The notes below the pieces were generated by a model that did no database searches, had not been told where the DNA came from, and worked only from the letters and a program-made list of their open reading frames with translations. The position numbers and the translations under genes are program-made. This document shows, one piece after another, positions 15,960 through 23,811 of a DNA stretch of 25,807 nucleotides. The first letter of the stretch is position 1. Each line of letters starts with the position of its first letter. Origin of the DNA: a virus; IMG/VR virus record IMGVR_UViG_3300031951_001081, positions 1 through 25,807 of that record. One strand, written 5' to 3'.

Positions 15960-16904
15960 TTAGGCAGGTACAGCCAGCGCTACTGCAGCATCATCACGAA
16001 GCTCAGCAACACCGTAAAGCATGTCGGAAGTAAACAGCGTTCCGAGGTACTCTTGCTTGTACTGCGTCTGACTACGAACACCCATTTGCTCAGCCAGCAC
16101 AAAAGCATCTTTGTGAGCCAGCAGAACAATACGGTCCGTACCAGAAGTACCAGCAGCGGTATCAGCGTTGGTAGTCACGTATACTTTAACACCGTATACA
16201 TCACCAATCTGACCGTTACGGATCGTGTTAGCACCAGCAGCTTCACCAGTAAAGGACTGCTCAGTGAAGCGAGCAAGACCCATAAGGGTGCGACGAGTGG
16301 TGGGAGGAACGATCAGGAAGCGATCCGTCATAGGAACATCAGCATCATCAAGACGCTGGATGCTGCGACGAATAGCGTCATCTGCCAGAGCAGCAGCGTT
16401 GGAGGTGGTGGAGTTATACACTGTCGTACCGTTAGAACCAATAAAAGCATTGGTAGTAGCAGACGAAGTAGCGTAGTCATTCGTACCAACCGTAGCGCCA
16501 TTGACACCACGACCAAGACGAATCAGGTCAGTATCAACTTGACGAGACAGAGCGTAACCAGCGTCATCAGTGTAGAACTTCCGCATAGACGAAAGAGCTT
16601 GCACTTCGACGATGTCCTCGATCAGTCGGCTGTACTCGTAGTGCTTGTTAATAAGAACTTGAACTTCAGTCTCAGTAGCAGCAATCAAAGCTACTTGAGT
16701 CTGAGCAGTCTTCTCAGAAGCGTTACCACGAGTGGGTTTAGGAATATGAAGCGTGTCGCCTTTCTTACCCTGGAAAGACATTTTGGAGAACAGATTAGCT
16801 GCTACAAGATTCTTCTTATAGGCAGCGATAATCTCATCACTCCAAATCTCTGGGATAAACTTATCGGCGGTAGTCTTTGTTACATGTGCTGTTCCGAGAG
16901 GCAT
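15960..16904 (-). CDS. Major capsid protein (HK97 fold)
   Basis: A 314-residue protein. It starts MPLGTAHVTKTTADKFIPEI followed by WSDEIIAAYKKNLVAANLF. Next is the loop QGKKGDTLHIPKP, the long helix region HYEYSRLIEDIVEVQALSSM, the A-domain-like RFLIVPPTTRRTLMGL and the end GVAELRDDAAVALAVPA. This pattern matches coat proteins of environmental podoviruses with the HK97 fold. Codons are visibly different from neighbouring genes, with many GC-ending forms (CGT/CGC, AAC, GTC, CTC), as expected for the most expressed phage gene. ATG 16904 has AAGGA eight bases before it. The scaffold gene lies directly upstream and a terminator directly downstream. Confidence 0.87.
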   Translation of the reverse strand: MPLGTAHVTKTTADKFIPEIWSDEIIAAYKKNLVAANLFSKMSFQGKKGDTLHIPKPTRGNASEKTAQTQVALIAATETEVQVLINKHYEYSRLIEDIVEVQALSSMRKFYTDDAGYALSRQVDTDLIRLGRGVNGATVGTNDYATSSATTNAFIGSNGTTVYNSTTSNAAALADDAIRRSIQRLDDADVPMTDRFLIVPPTTRRTLMGLARFTEQSFTGEAAGANTIRNGQIGDVYGVKVYVTTNADTAAGTSGTDRIVLLAHKDAFVLAEQMGVRSQTQYKQEYLGTLFTSDMLYGVAELRDDAAVALAVPA

Positions 16905-16925
16905 TTTATATTTCCTTTATAAAGT

Positions 16926-17729
16926 TTATTTAACTCGTCCCTCTACATACGCTGCCATAATTTCTGGCTGTAGTTGAGCGTATCTATCAGGATCTTCCAA
17001 TTGTAGTCGGATAAGATCAGCCCTCCGATATACTTTACTCGAAGGTGCAGAACCAGTAGGACCGCCAACATCTACTGTAGCTTGCTTTACTGCTGCACGT
17101 TGCTGCTTCTTAACTTCTTGTTCAGCAGGTGCTGGAGCAGCTTTAGGTTTAACATATGTCCAGGTACTTAGTAGCTCAGCAGCAGAGTTATAATCGCCTT
17201 GGGCGTCTGCTTGTGCGTACAACTGTAACCGTACAGGTGATGCTTTAACCCAATCTGCAAACTCAGGATCGTTGACTGTTGCCTGAAAATCAGGAAACTC
17301 TTGCTGTAATCGATTCAAGGTCTGCATCTGTTTCAGAGCCAAGGCTTGTTGCCTAGCTTCCAAAATAGCAGGATGCTTATCAATCTTCTTGTTTACAGCA
17401 TTGTCAGGGTCTGCAAAAAAATCAATCTCGTCTTCTTTTGTAGCAGCCTTTGCCTCCGCTTTGGGAGTATCGAGTTGTCGCTTAAGAAGTTCATCAGCAA
17501 GTTTACGTACCTCACCTACCTCTTGAGCTTGTCTACCAATCAGCTTCTCAGCCTCTTGATGCATCTTGACAATCTCAGATAAAGACTTACCTTTGTATTT
17601 AGAAGGAAGTTCTTCTGGCTCTGGTTGCGGTTCTGGTTCTGGAGTTACCTGAGTTTCTTCCTCAGCTTCAGTAACCTGGTCTACTGGCTCATCATCTTCT
17701 ACTGGCGGGTCAAAAAAAGTAGCTGCCAC
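16926..17729 (-). CDS. Capsid scaffold protein
   Basis: A 267-residue protein. Residues 8-45 are extremely acidic with Pro (DPPVEDDEPVDQVTEAEEET, then PEPEPQPEPEELP). They are followed by KYKGKSLSEIVKMHQEAEKL, a long coiled region (GEVRKLADELLKRQLDTPKA) and a basic stretch near residue 210 (KKQQRAAVKQ). An acidic head, a coiled middle and a basic coat-binding C-terminal part are usual for podoviral scaffolds, and the gene stands directly before the coat gene. The start is a GTG at 17729 with a perfect AGGAGG five bases upstream. An ATG two bases earlier is in another frame. Confidence 0.82.
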   Translation of the reverse strand: MAATFFDPPVEDDEPVDQVTEAEEETQVTPEPEPQPEPEELPSKYKGKSLSEIVKMHQEAEKLIGRQAQEVGEVRKLADELLKRQLDTPKAEAKAATKEDEIDFFADPDNAVNKKIDKHPAILEARQQALALKQMQTLNRLQQEFPDFQATVNDPEFADWVKASPVRLQLYAQADAQGDYNSAAELLSTWTYVKPKAAPAPAEQEVKKQQRAAVKQATVDVGGPTGSAPSSKVYRRADLIRLQLEDPDRYAQLQPEIMAAYVEGRVK

Positions 17730-17782
17730 ATTATCCTCCTGTCCACAATGGATTCTAGGAAATTTAAAATGCCACCTGAAAA

Positions 17783-18016
17783 CTATGCTTCTTGTTTTTT
17801 GTAGGCGACTCTTGTTGCTTCTTCGTGTTTTCTAGCCCACGCATCTGCCGCTGAAGGAAACGCACCAGTGATGCCCTCCAACCAAATACGGGGTGACGAG
17901 ATAATACGAGAAGCTTCATTGCGACAATGAGGACATTCTATAGATCTGACCTCATCATCAACAAGCTTTTCACTTACGTGATCTTTAACACACCTAAATT
18001 CAAAAATTCTCTTCAT
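17783..18016 (-). CDS. FmdB-like zinc ribbon protein
   Basis: A 77-residue protein. The N-terminal half has Cys9, His13 and a CPHC knuckle (Cys28, Cys31) in the order seen in FmdB-type putative regulatory zinc ribbons. The C-terminal half is a helix (FPSAADAWARKHEEATRVAY). Such ribbons are frequent between portal and scaffold genes of podoviruses, but their task there is unknown. The start overlaps the end of the preceding small gene by 17 bases, and ATGAAGAG has no strong ribosome site of its own, so it probably depends on coupling. Confidence 0.75.
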   Translation of the reverse strand: MKRIFEFRCVKDHVSEKLVDDEVRSIECPHCRNEASRIISSPRIWLEGITGAFPSAADAWARKHEEATRVAYKKQEA

Positions 18017-18248
18017 TGTTTAACTCTTTCCAAGCAGCTTCAGATTCCTGCTTAAGATTTAAAACCCAGTAGAGAATGTCTAGTTGTCCTTTTCGTTTGT
18101 GAAACTCTTCAGCAGAGTTCAACGAAAGAACGTTATTATATTGTTTGATTATATTGTCTACGTCTTCTATAAAATCTTTCCAACCTTTAGAAGACATCAT
18201 CTCAAATCGAGATGAATAGTAATCATCTAATTCTTTATCAATTGCCAT
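18000..18248 (-). CDS. Small helical phage protein
   Basis: 82 residues if it starts at ATG 18248 (MAIDKELDDYYSSRFEMMSS, KGWKDFIEDVDNIIKQ); an ATG at 18257 would add three residues. Both overlap the end of the endonuclease gene. The protein is acidic and helical, with FHKRKGQLDILYWVLNL near the end. Small proteins with GWK-x-x-x-ED and RKGQLD-x-L are regular neighbours of portal and scaffold genes in environmental podoviruses. The function is unknown; a head assembly helper is possible. It stands downstream of the inserted endonuclease and probably followed the portal gene directly in an ancestor. Confidence 0.7.
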   Translation of the reverse strand: MAIDKELDDYYSSRFEMMSSKGWKDFIEDVDNIIKQYNNVLSLNSAEEFHKRKGQLDILYWVLNLKQESEAAWKELNNEENF

Positions 18249-18633
18249 AATACTCATCTAAATAATTAGCAAGTTTTCTTAAAGTATCAGAATTATCTTT
18301 AACACAGCCTAGTGCTATGTTGCAACCCTGACATATAAGACCTCTAATTCCACCGTCTTTATGACAATGATCTACAACTAATCTACCAAACTTACCTTCT
18401 GTTTCAAAATTTTCACATACCAAACATTTGTAATTCTGTTTTAAAAGCTGCTCTTCATATTCTTTTTTACTTATGCCATATGTTCGTTTATAATGCGAAT
18501 CTCTACCATAAGTTTCATAGTGACATTTTTTACAGTGCTTGTAGTATCCGTTTTTATATCGTCCGTTTTTATTAAACAAACTTAATGGAAGCTGTTCTTT
18601 ACATAGTTTACATTCTTGTAGGTCTTTATCCAT
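18238..18633 (-). CDS. Recombination endonuclease VII-like (free-standing nuclease)
   Basis: A 131-residue protein. A first zinc ribbon is formed by Cys8, Cys11, Cys34 and Cys37. It is followed by YGISKKEYEEQL, a pair Cys70/Cys73, the catalytic VVDHCH (Asp88, His89, His91), then GLICQGCNIALG (Cys101, Cys104, Asn105), KDNSDTLRKLANYL and the end. This is the order of the T4 endonuclease VII (His-Me finger) family. Many phage members are stand-alone homing-type nucleases; a Holliday junction role in packaging is the alternative. I start at ATG 18633 (AGGGA upstream), because the upstream in-frame ATG at 18660 lies at the -10 box of promoter P2 and before the expected RNA start. It sits between portal and head genes with its own promoter. 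Confidence 0.88.
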   Translation of the reverse strand: MDKDLQECKLCKEQLPLSLFNKNGRYKNGYYKHCKKCHYETYGRDSHYKRTYGISKKEYEEQLLKQNYKCLVCENFETEGKFGRLVVDHCHKDGGIRGLICQGCNIALGCVKDNSDTLRKLANYLDEYYGN

Positions 18634-18658
18634 TGCGGAGTCCCTATTTATATAATAC

Positions 18659-18687
18659 ATTATACCATAAATTTAATCATTTGTCAA
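18659..18687 (-). promoter_or_regulatory. Consensus sigma70 promoter with extended -10 (P2, before endonuclease)
   Basis: On the minus strand: TTGACA at 18687-18682, a 17-base spacer, TATAAT at 18664-18659 with TGG just before it. Both boxes are perfect. The expected start is about 18652, giving a leader of roughly 19 bases that carries AGGGA before ATG 18633. The -35 box overlaps the end of the portal gene. Confidence 0.88.
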
Positions 18688-20675
18688 GTAGTTTGCATCT
18701 GATTTTGAACTATTTTTTCATTTGAGGTCATTTCACGTTCTTTCAGTAGCAACTTAGCTATCTCAACCCTACGCTCGAAAGCGTCTTTGTCTTCCTCTTT
18801 TAGGTTCTGGGTAATAGCTTTCATTAGATCTACCTGCATTTGCTGCGGTATCATCTGAGCTTCAACCATAATCTTCTGTGCTCGAGCTTGTGCTTCCTGT
18901 GCGTCAGCGTTAGACTCAGCAGCTTGACCCATAAGCTGTTGGATCTGAGCGTTCATCAGTTCCATCTGCTGTTGCATCTGTTGCTGCTGCATCTGTTGCT
19001 GTTCTGGATTAGGCTGGTTCATTTGCTGCAGTGCAGCTACCAACTCTTCTTTGTTACCCAGACTGGATGACTCAACAATTCCTTGTAGTACTAAAGGAAC
19101 CACAGGAGACTCAGGTCCAAGTGTCTGCAGCAACCCAATGAACTGCTGCTGCTCGTACTCCCTGGCAATCATACCTACTGAAGTAACAGGGATAAACACA
19201 AAGTCTTGGCTTGGATAACGGTTAGGATCGAACTGCATGTACCTATGAGCTACTTTCGTAATCATAGGCATCAGGAAATCCTCATGGAAGTTCGTCAGTG
19301 CCTGTTTGTTCTTCTTGACGATAGCAGACATAGCCAAAGACATACCAAGCCCACCAGCGCCCTGTGAGCCTGCTGCAGCACGTGTTAGCTCAGCAGAATC
19401 TAGGGTTCCTGTAGCTTGCAGAAGCATAGCTTCAAACCCCTTAGCAGTCTCATAGTTACTAGGATCAGTAACACCGAACTTAAATGGCTGAAGAATCTCT
19501 GCAGGATTACCGTTAGTGAGAATAGACTTACCAGGAATGACTTCAAACTTAGCACCACGAGGTAGGCGGGTAGCGTCAATACCCATCATAGGTGCAGTAG
19601 TCAGTGCTAGACTGTCCAGATGTGAGCGCATCTGAGCGTCAATAGCCATCTGCATGTTGTAACCCTTCTCAACCGTACCTACACCCCAGAATAATCCAGG
19701 CACAGTCTCAGGTCTATGCGCCAATACGGGGCGATCCTTCATCATGTAAGGGGTTTCCTCTGCTTTAAGCAGTAGCGACCCGTTAGCGATGACTATAACA
19801 GCCTCTACGAGGTCAGAAACCTCATCCGCAGCGCTGTCTTCAGGGAACAGATCTACAATTTCCTTGTCTTTACCCTCAAGATTCTTCAGGTATTCACGAG
19901 GAACCAGACCATAGTAGCGCATAACACGTACTTTGTCATCAGTAAACACTGAATCCTGGGTGGTTGGCTCAAGATCGTTGTCATCATAGAAGGGTTCAAT
20001 GGTAACTTTACGATAAATGCCATCCTCAATACCCTTAACTACCTTATGCAATGAGGTATACTCCTCGATTGCTACGCCCAAAGCATCATTAATGTCTTCA
20101 GCATTGGGGTCAACAAGAAGATTTCGTGGATGAATTGCTTTAATTTGTACCGAAACACGTTCGTTTTCCATTACTCCTACCGCTGCCATACCCTGACCAG
20201 GCATTGGTTGCGTAGTTGGAGACATCTGAACCTTGGTTTTAACTAGAATCTCTGCTCCAGCAGTACCAAAGACTTCTCCCATCTTAATTACTTTGTGGAT
20301 TTCCTTCTCAAACTTATCACGCTTCAGATCTTCCGTTAGTTGTTTCTTCATTAGGTAAACATCTTGTGGACCAGTCTGATCCATGTTGTCATCTTTAATG
20401 TCAAACAACTTTCCGTTACCTGTAATGCCTTCGATAAGCTCAGCAACTTTATTATCTACTGCTTGACGAATAGCAGGTGTTACAATCTTGGAGCGTTCAG
20501 TTTTACGAACCTTATCCTCGTCTGACCACACACCGTAGTACAGTCGCTCATAGCGATCCCACTTACGCTGGTAGTTATTGTCTCGCCACTCACGCCACCG
20601 ATCAGTGTGAGAGATAACAAAACTTACCAGATCCTTATCTGGTTCTGTCATCTTGTCTTCAGCAAAGTCAGCCAT
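18684..20675 (-). CDS. Portal protein
   Basis: A 663-residue protein. The N-terminal region has WREWRDNNYQRKWDRYERLY and KTERSKIVTPAIRQAVDNKV with AELIEGITGN. The stem and crown parts follow, including VKGIEDG, APMMGIDATRLPRGAKFEVI and GSQGAGGLGMSLAMSAIVKK. The C-terminal part (about 555-610) is Gln/Met-rich coiled coil (QQQMQQQQMQQQMELMNAQI). Length and order fit the dodecameric portals of podoviruses. It forms the DNA entry channel and binds terminase and the gp11-like adaptor. ATG 20675 overlaps the preceding stop as TAATG and has AAAGGA upstream. Promoter P2 begins at its last codon. Confidence 0.88.
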   Translation of the reverse strand: MADFAEDKMTEPDKDLVSFVISHTDRWREWRDNNYQRKWDRYERLYYGVWSDEDKVRKTERSKIVTPAIRQAVDNKVAELIEGITGNGKLFDIKDDNMDQTGPQDVYLMKKQLTEDLKRDKFEKEIHKVIKMGEVFGTAGAEILVKTKVQMSPTTQPMPGQGMAAVGVMENERVSVQIKAIHPRNLLVDPNAEDINDALGVAIEEYTSLHKVVKGIEDGIYRKVTIEPFYDDNDLEPTTQDSVFTDDKVRVMRYYGLVPREYLKNLEGKDKEIVDLFPEDSAADEVSDLVEAVIVIANGSLLLKAEETPYMMKDRPVLAHRPETVPGLFWGVGTVEKGYNMQMAIDAQMRSHLDSLALTTAPMMGIDATRLPRGAKFEVIPGKSILTNGNPAEILQPFKFGVTDPSNYETAKGFEAMLLQATGTLDSAELTRAAAGSQGAGGLGMSLAMSAIVKKNKQALTNFHEDFLMPMITKVAHRYMQFDPNRYPSQDFVFIPVTSVGMIAREYEQQQFIGLLQTLGPESPVVPLVLQGIVESSSLGNKEELVAALQQMNQPNPEQQQMQQQQMQQQMELMNAQIQQLMGQAAESNADAQEAQARAQKIMVEAQMIPQQMQVDLMKAITQNLKEEDKDAFERRVEIAKLLLKEREMTSNEKIVQNQMQTT

Positions 20676-21598
20676 TAAATTGTCCTTTCAATCGGGTCTT
20701 GATACGATGGGTCAACTATTTCATCTTGAGATACAGCTTTGTAAGGTATACCATTACTTTTAATCAATCTATATTTATTAATATTATACCTTACTGATGC
20801 AGGATCAGTAGCTAATGTTTTAAAAAAATCTCGAGAGTTTTGTCGACCATAACGAAAAGCTACGTTACGTGCCATAGCTTCTCCAATTAGTTTTAGATAT
20901 CTTTGGTATGCTTCATTTTCAGATAAATTTAACTTAGACTTTCCTCCTGGTCTAAACATAGCAGGATTACCACCGCCTTCTAAACCTTCAATTTGTTGAA
21001 TTAAATGCTGTGATTCGTGAAGAATTGTACGAATAGTATTAGTCAAAGCAATAGGGTCTTTCTTTTTAAAAGATTCTTTGCTAGTGTTAACACCAATTAA
21101 TCCTGTTTGAATATCAAAAAAACCATTCTCTGGTTTACCTTCGCCTTTGTAAAACCTAATACGTGTGTCAGCTAAATCAGGATAAATTGTAAAGAAAGCT
21201 TTGTGGTCAAACACATCTCCAAGATTATATTCCTTTTCTTTTTCCAAATCTTCAAAATTAACTTTTAAAGTAGCAGCATTATCATCAATCTCTTTCATGA
21301 TCTTGCCTTGTTCATCAAAAGCAAAACCAGTACGAGCTTCAATGCTAGACATAGGATCACCACGATATAACATATCCTGAGCAAGCTTCATGTCTTTTTC
21401 TAATTGTTTCTTAACCTCTGGATTTACTTTAGTCATCATAGTAGCTACGCCTTGAGGACCAAGCATTAGTTCTGGATCTTTAAGACTAGACAACATACCC
21501 TCATCGATACTATCAACTTCCATACCACCAAAGGTTTTTCTTAGGCTTGCCGCCTCTGGAAATAAATTAGTAACAACTCCTTTGACTGCTTGTCCCAT
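20675..21598 (-). CDS. Putative zinc metallopeptidase-like protein (HExxH, LPD23-like)
   Basis: A 307-residue protein. A helical N-terminal half is followed by FFTIYPDLADTRIRFYKGEG, FDIQTGLIGVNTS and TILHESQHLIQQIEGLEGGG with NPAMF. Residues His194, Glu195 and His198 form HExxH, and IGEAMARNVAFRYG supplies Glu240 as possible third ligand. The order D-YPDL-AD, then H-E-x-Q-H-x-IQ-x-x-EG-x-x-GGNP, then GE-x-x-ARN resembles the LPD23-type domain of large polyvalent phage and conjugative element proteins. A maturation or envelope protease is possible, but no activity is proven for this group that I know. It lies between TerL (one base gap) and portal (TAATG), a place that usually has no enzyme. 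Confidence 0.75.
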   Translation of the reverse strand: MGQAVKGVVTNLFPEAASLRKTFGGMEVDSIDEGMLSSLKDPELMLGPQGVATMMTKVNPEVKKQLEKDMKLAQDMLYRGDPMSSIEARTGFAFDEQGKIMKEIDDNAATLKVNFEDLEKEKEYNLGDVFDHKAFFTIYPDLADTRIRFYKGEGKPENGFFDIQTGLIGVNTSKESFKKKDPIALTNTIRTILHESQHLIQQIEGLEGGGNPAMFRPGGKSKLNLSENEAYQRYLKLIGEAMARNVAFRYGRQNSRDFFKTLATDPASVRYNINKYRLIKSNGIPYKAVSQDEIVDPSYQDPIERTI

Positions 21599-21599
21599 A

Positions 21600-22859
21600 T
21601 TAGTATCCTGATATCTCGTCTAAAGGTTCGTATTCCTCTTCGTCCATATCCATATCAAAAGGCATTGTACATACCTGATCGATATAACTCAGAGCGTCTA
21701 GTAAGTCATCATGCACGTTAGCGGTGGGGAAGTTCAACAACTGATCTATGAACTCCTTAACCCATTCACCTTCTCTTAAGGTAATCTGACCATGCTCGAA
21801 CCTGCCCTGCAGTGACCAGACTATCCTATCTGTCTTCTTCTTGTTACCGTGGGTCAGGTCTTCAATCCTAGGATACACCTGCAACTTTAGCATCAACTCC
21901 TGCATGTAAGGCAGAACCGCATTCTTTAATGCTCCACGCTCTATCCCTACTATTGATGCGTTGTATTCCTTGGCATGCTTAAGAATCTTGTTGGCAGTCT
22001 CTTTAATATCCCACCTGCCATAATCAATCTTATCTACCCACCAACCACCTTCATGTACCTTAACTATCGCTATAGCTGTTTGGTCCAGATGCTTCTTTTT
22101 GTTACTAGCATTCTTTGCTACATCCTCAAAGCCAGCTAAGTCTACTGCTAAATAGTAATCACCATTAGCAGGTTCTTCATCTTCTTCCGCTGTCTTGATC
22201 CACTCCTCCTTAAACAACTCAGACTGAGGAGCTTCAAAGCTAGCCATGAACTCTTGCCTAAACGCAAAGGAAGACATAGACTTCTTAGCGATCTCAATCT
22301 CTTCAGGATCAAGAAGAGGATTGTCTAACGAAGTAAAGTGCCAAGCTTTCCAGTCTTTCTCATCACCACTCTTACCCATCTTATAGATGTCGTAGAAGTG
22401 GTTTCTACCTTTAGGTGTACCGATAAAGATTGCCTTACCTTTTAAGTCTGCTAAGGCAGGTCTTAGGATCTGTTCAAACACCTGTGGTTTAATGTCAGCA
22501 TACTCATCGAGGACAATAAATTTTAATGCCACACCACGCATTGTCTCTGGTCTATCTGCACCCTTTAAACTAATCATAGACCCATTGACTAGCTTCACCT
22601 GCATGTTATTTACATGACTACCAGATATGACAGGGTGTGCTAGTTCCAACAACTGCTGCCACATAATATCTCGTGCCTGCTGCTGCGTAGGTGCGATATA
22701 CCATACGTGACCTTTATCTGCCTGCAGTGCCTCTACAATCAAGCACCATGCCGCTAGTCTACTCTTGCCTGTACGTCGCCCTGCCGCTATAACCTTAAAC
22801 CTGCTAGGATCGTTCCAGACCTCTTGCTGCCAGGGTAGCAGTTTAATCTGTAGATCCAT
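21600..22859 (-). CDS. terL: Terminase large subunit
   Basis: A 419-residue packaging motor and nuclease. ATPase domain: Walker A AGRRTGKS (26-33), an adenine-type motif YIAPTQQQARD (54-64), Walker B FIVLDE (114-119, Asp118/Glu119), and coupling motif GTP (147-149). Nuclease domain with RNase H fold: Asp240 in YLAVDLAG, Glu307 in VGIERGA, and HDDLLDAL (383-390, Asp384/385/388). All catalytic positions are present and the length is usual. It acts at the portal to pump DNA and cut concatemers. ATG 22859 overlaps the small terminase gene by 17 bases. Confidence 0.94.
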   Translation of the reverse strand: MDLQIKLLPWQQEVWNDPSRFKVIAAGRRTGKSRLAAWCLIVEALQADKGHVWYIAPTQQQARDIMWQQLLELAHPVISGSHVNNMQVKLVNGSMISLKGADRPETMRGVALKFIVLDEYADIKPQVFEQILRPALADLKGKAIFIGTPKGRNHFYDIYKMGKSGDEKDWKAWHFTSLDNPLLDPEEIEIAKKSMSSFAFRQEFMASFEAPQSELFKEEWIKTAEEDEEPANGDYYLAVDLAGFEDVAKNASNKKKHLDQTAIAIVKVHEGGWWVDKIDYGRWDIKETANKILKHAKEYNASIVGIERGALKNAVLPYMQELMLKLQVYPRIEDLTHGNKKKTDRIVWSLQGRFEHGQITLREGEWVKEFIDQLLNFPTANVHDDLLDALSYIDQVCTMPFDMDMDEEEYEPLDEISGY

Positions 22860-23310
22860 CGTTATCCTCTACGTCAATATAGTCTTCTGTGGAATCTTCT
22901 GACTCGATCACTGTTGATCCACCAATGCCAGAGATCGTAATGTTGATAGCGTTTCTTCCTGATCCTTTTTCCTTTTCAAAGTAACTGATCGGTAGCAAAC
23001 GATCCACACACATCTTTAGACAAGCAACCTGGTCCTTGTCTTCATCACTCAGAGCTTTCCTGATGATAGTCTCAATGACCTTATCACCAGTAGTAGCTAA
23101 CAACCTAGCATGAAACTCCCTGATCCTACCAGCTTCACCAATAGGTCTACCACGCTTAGGTCTTTTTGTCTTTTCAAGTATCGCTGACTTCTTTGGTCTA
23201 CCACCCTTGCCCTTGGGTTTGACAACAGGGACGGGTGCTTCTGTAGCAGGGGACAAAGAAACATCAACGACTTCAGTCTTTACGTCTATGGACACAATGT
23301 GTTTCTCCAT
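22843..23310 (-). CDS. Terminase small subunit-like DNA-binding protein
   Basis: A 155-residue protein. Two AT-hook-like cores are present: GKGGRPKKS (35-42 region, GRP at 37-39) and KRPKRGRPIG (GRP at 54-56). They are followed by a helical part (GRIREFHARLLATTGDKVIE, QVACLKMCVDRLLPISYFEK) and an acidic tail (ESEDSTEDYIDVEDNDGSTD). Proteins with this R-x-F-x-x-LL helix and KMC-x-DR-LP-x-SYFE segment stand before terL in related podoviruses and serve as small terminase. ATG 23310 has no good ribosome site. A GTG at codon 6 with GGAG upstream is an alternative start. The leader from promoter P1 would be about 108 bases. Confidence 0.72.
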   Translation of the reverse strand: MEKHIVSIDVKTEVVDVSLSPATEAPVPVVKPKGKGGRPKKSAILEKTKRPKRGRPIGEAGRIREFHARLLATTGDKVIETIIRKALSDEDKDQVACLKMCVDRLLPISYFEKEKGSGRNAINITISGIGGSTVIESEDSTEDYIDVEDNDGSTD

Positions 23311-23424
23311 ATTAAGTTATTCTAAGTATTACTTAGTACTACTATGCAGACTGTAAGTAGATTAAATTATGATTATTATATTTAGGGTACTTAGTGCTGC
23401 ATAGTTACTTATTACATGCCTTTT

Positions 23425-23453
23425 ATTATAGCATATTTTTAAGGAAAAGTCAA
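23425..23453 (-). promoter_or_regulatory. Sigma70 promoter with extended -10 (P1, terminase operon)
   Basis: On the minus strand: TTGACT at 23453-23448 (five of six), a 17-base spacer, TATAAT at 23430-23425 preceded by TGC. The expected start is about 23418, with a 108-base leader before the small terminase gene. It has the same layout (17-base spacer, TGn) as P2 and P3. Confidence 0.83.
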
Positions 23454-23480
23454 GTACTTTAAGACTTTTATTTTATACAT

Positions 23481-23530
23481 GGCTACTTCGTAGTGCTCTA
23501 TTTCGTTATCTAGGCTGCTTCGCAGTGCTC
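23481..23530. repeat. Pair of 18-bp repeats forming covarying hairpins
   Basis: GGCTACTTCGTAGTGCTC (23481-23498) and GGCTGCTTCGCAGTGCTC (23513-23530) start 32 bases apart. They differ at two positions only, and these two pair with each other (A-T becomes G-C) in the small stem CTAC/GTAG or CTGC/GCAG around TTC. The compensating change supports a selected hairpin, in RNA or as cruciform DNA. The role is unknown. Confidence 0.7.
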
Positions 23531-23770
23531 ATTATCCTAACCAGTTGATTATGCAGGTATTTATGCAGAACTACCTACTCTTCTTTCATTATACAATTAC
23601 ATTAATTATATAGTGTTTTCTACTTTGCTCTCTTTTGTGTCTGATATGGTCCCGCATACGACTACATTGCTCATTACCCCCACCCCCCGTAGGGTTATGT
23701 TGGCACAGTTCTTGCTCTGGCATGCTTCTTGCTAGGCACAGACTATGCCATGCTGCAGAGCAACAAGAGA

Positions 23771-23811
23771 GTGTCTCTAAAGTACCACATAGGTGTCTCT
23801 TCCGTACCACA
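23771..23811. repeat. 22-bp tandem repeat, possible operator
   Basis: GTGTCTCT at 23771 and 23793, and GTACCACA at 23782 and 23804, give two copies of GTGTCTCTnnnGTACCACA at exactly 22-bp spacing, two helical turns. They lie 32 bp upstream of the first plus-strand promoter candidate. A dimeric regulator binding site is a reasonable guess. Confidence 0.6.

Noticed and set aside
15939-16922. A 327-residue open frame antisense to the whole major capsid gene
   Set aside because: It has no ribosome site, covers the coat gene frame exactly and has a low-complexity Ser/Thr/Arg composition. It follows from the coat gene's codon bias.
23726-23767. Possible long inverted repeat around GGCAT...ATGCC with CTCTG...CAGAG
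   Set aside because: Pairing needs an asymmetric six-base bulge and a long loop. It is not convincing as attachment site or terminator.
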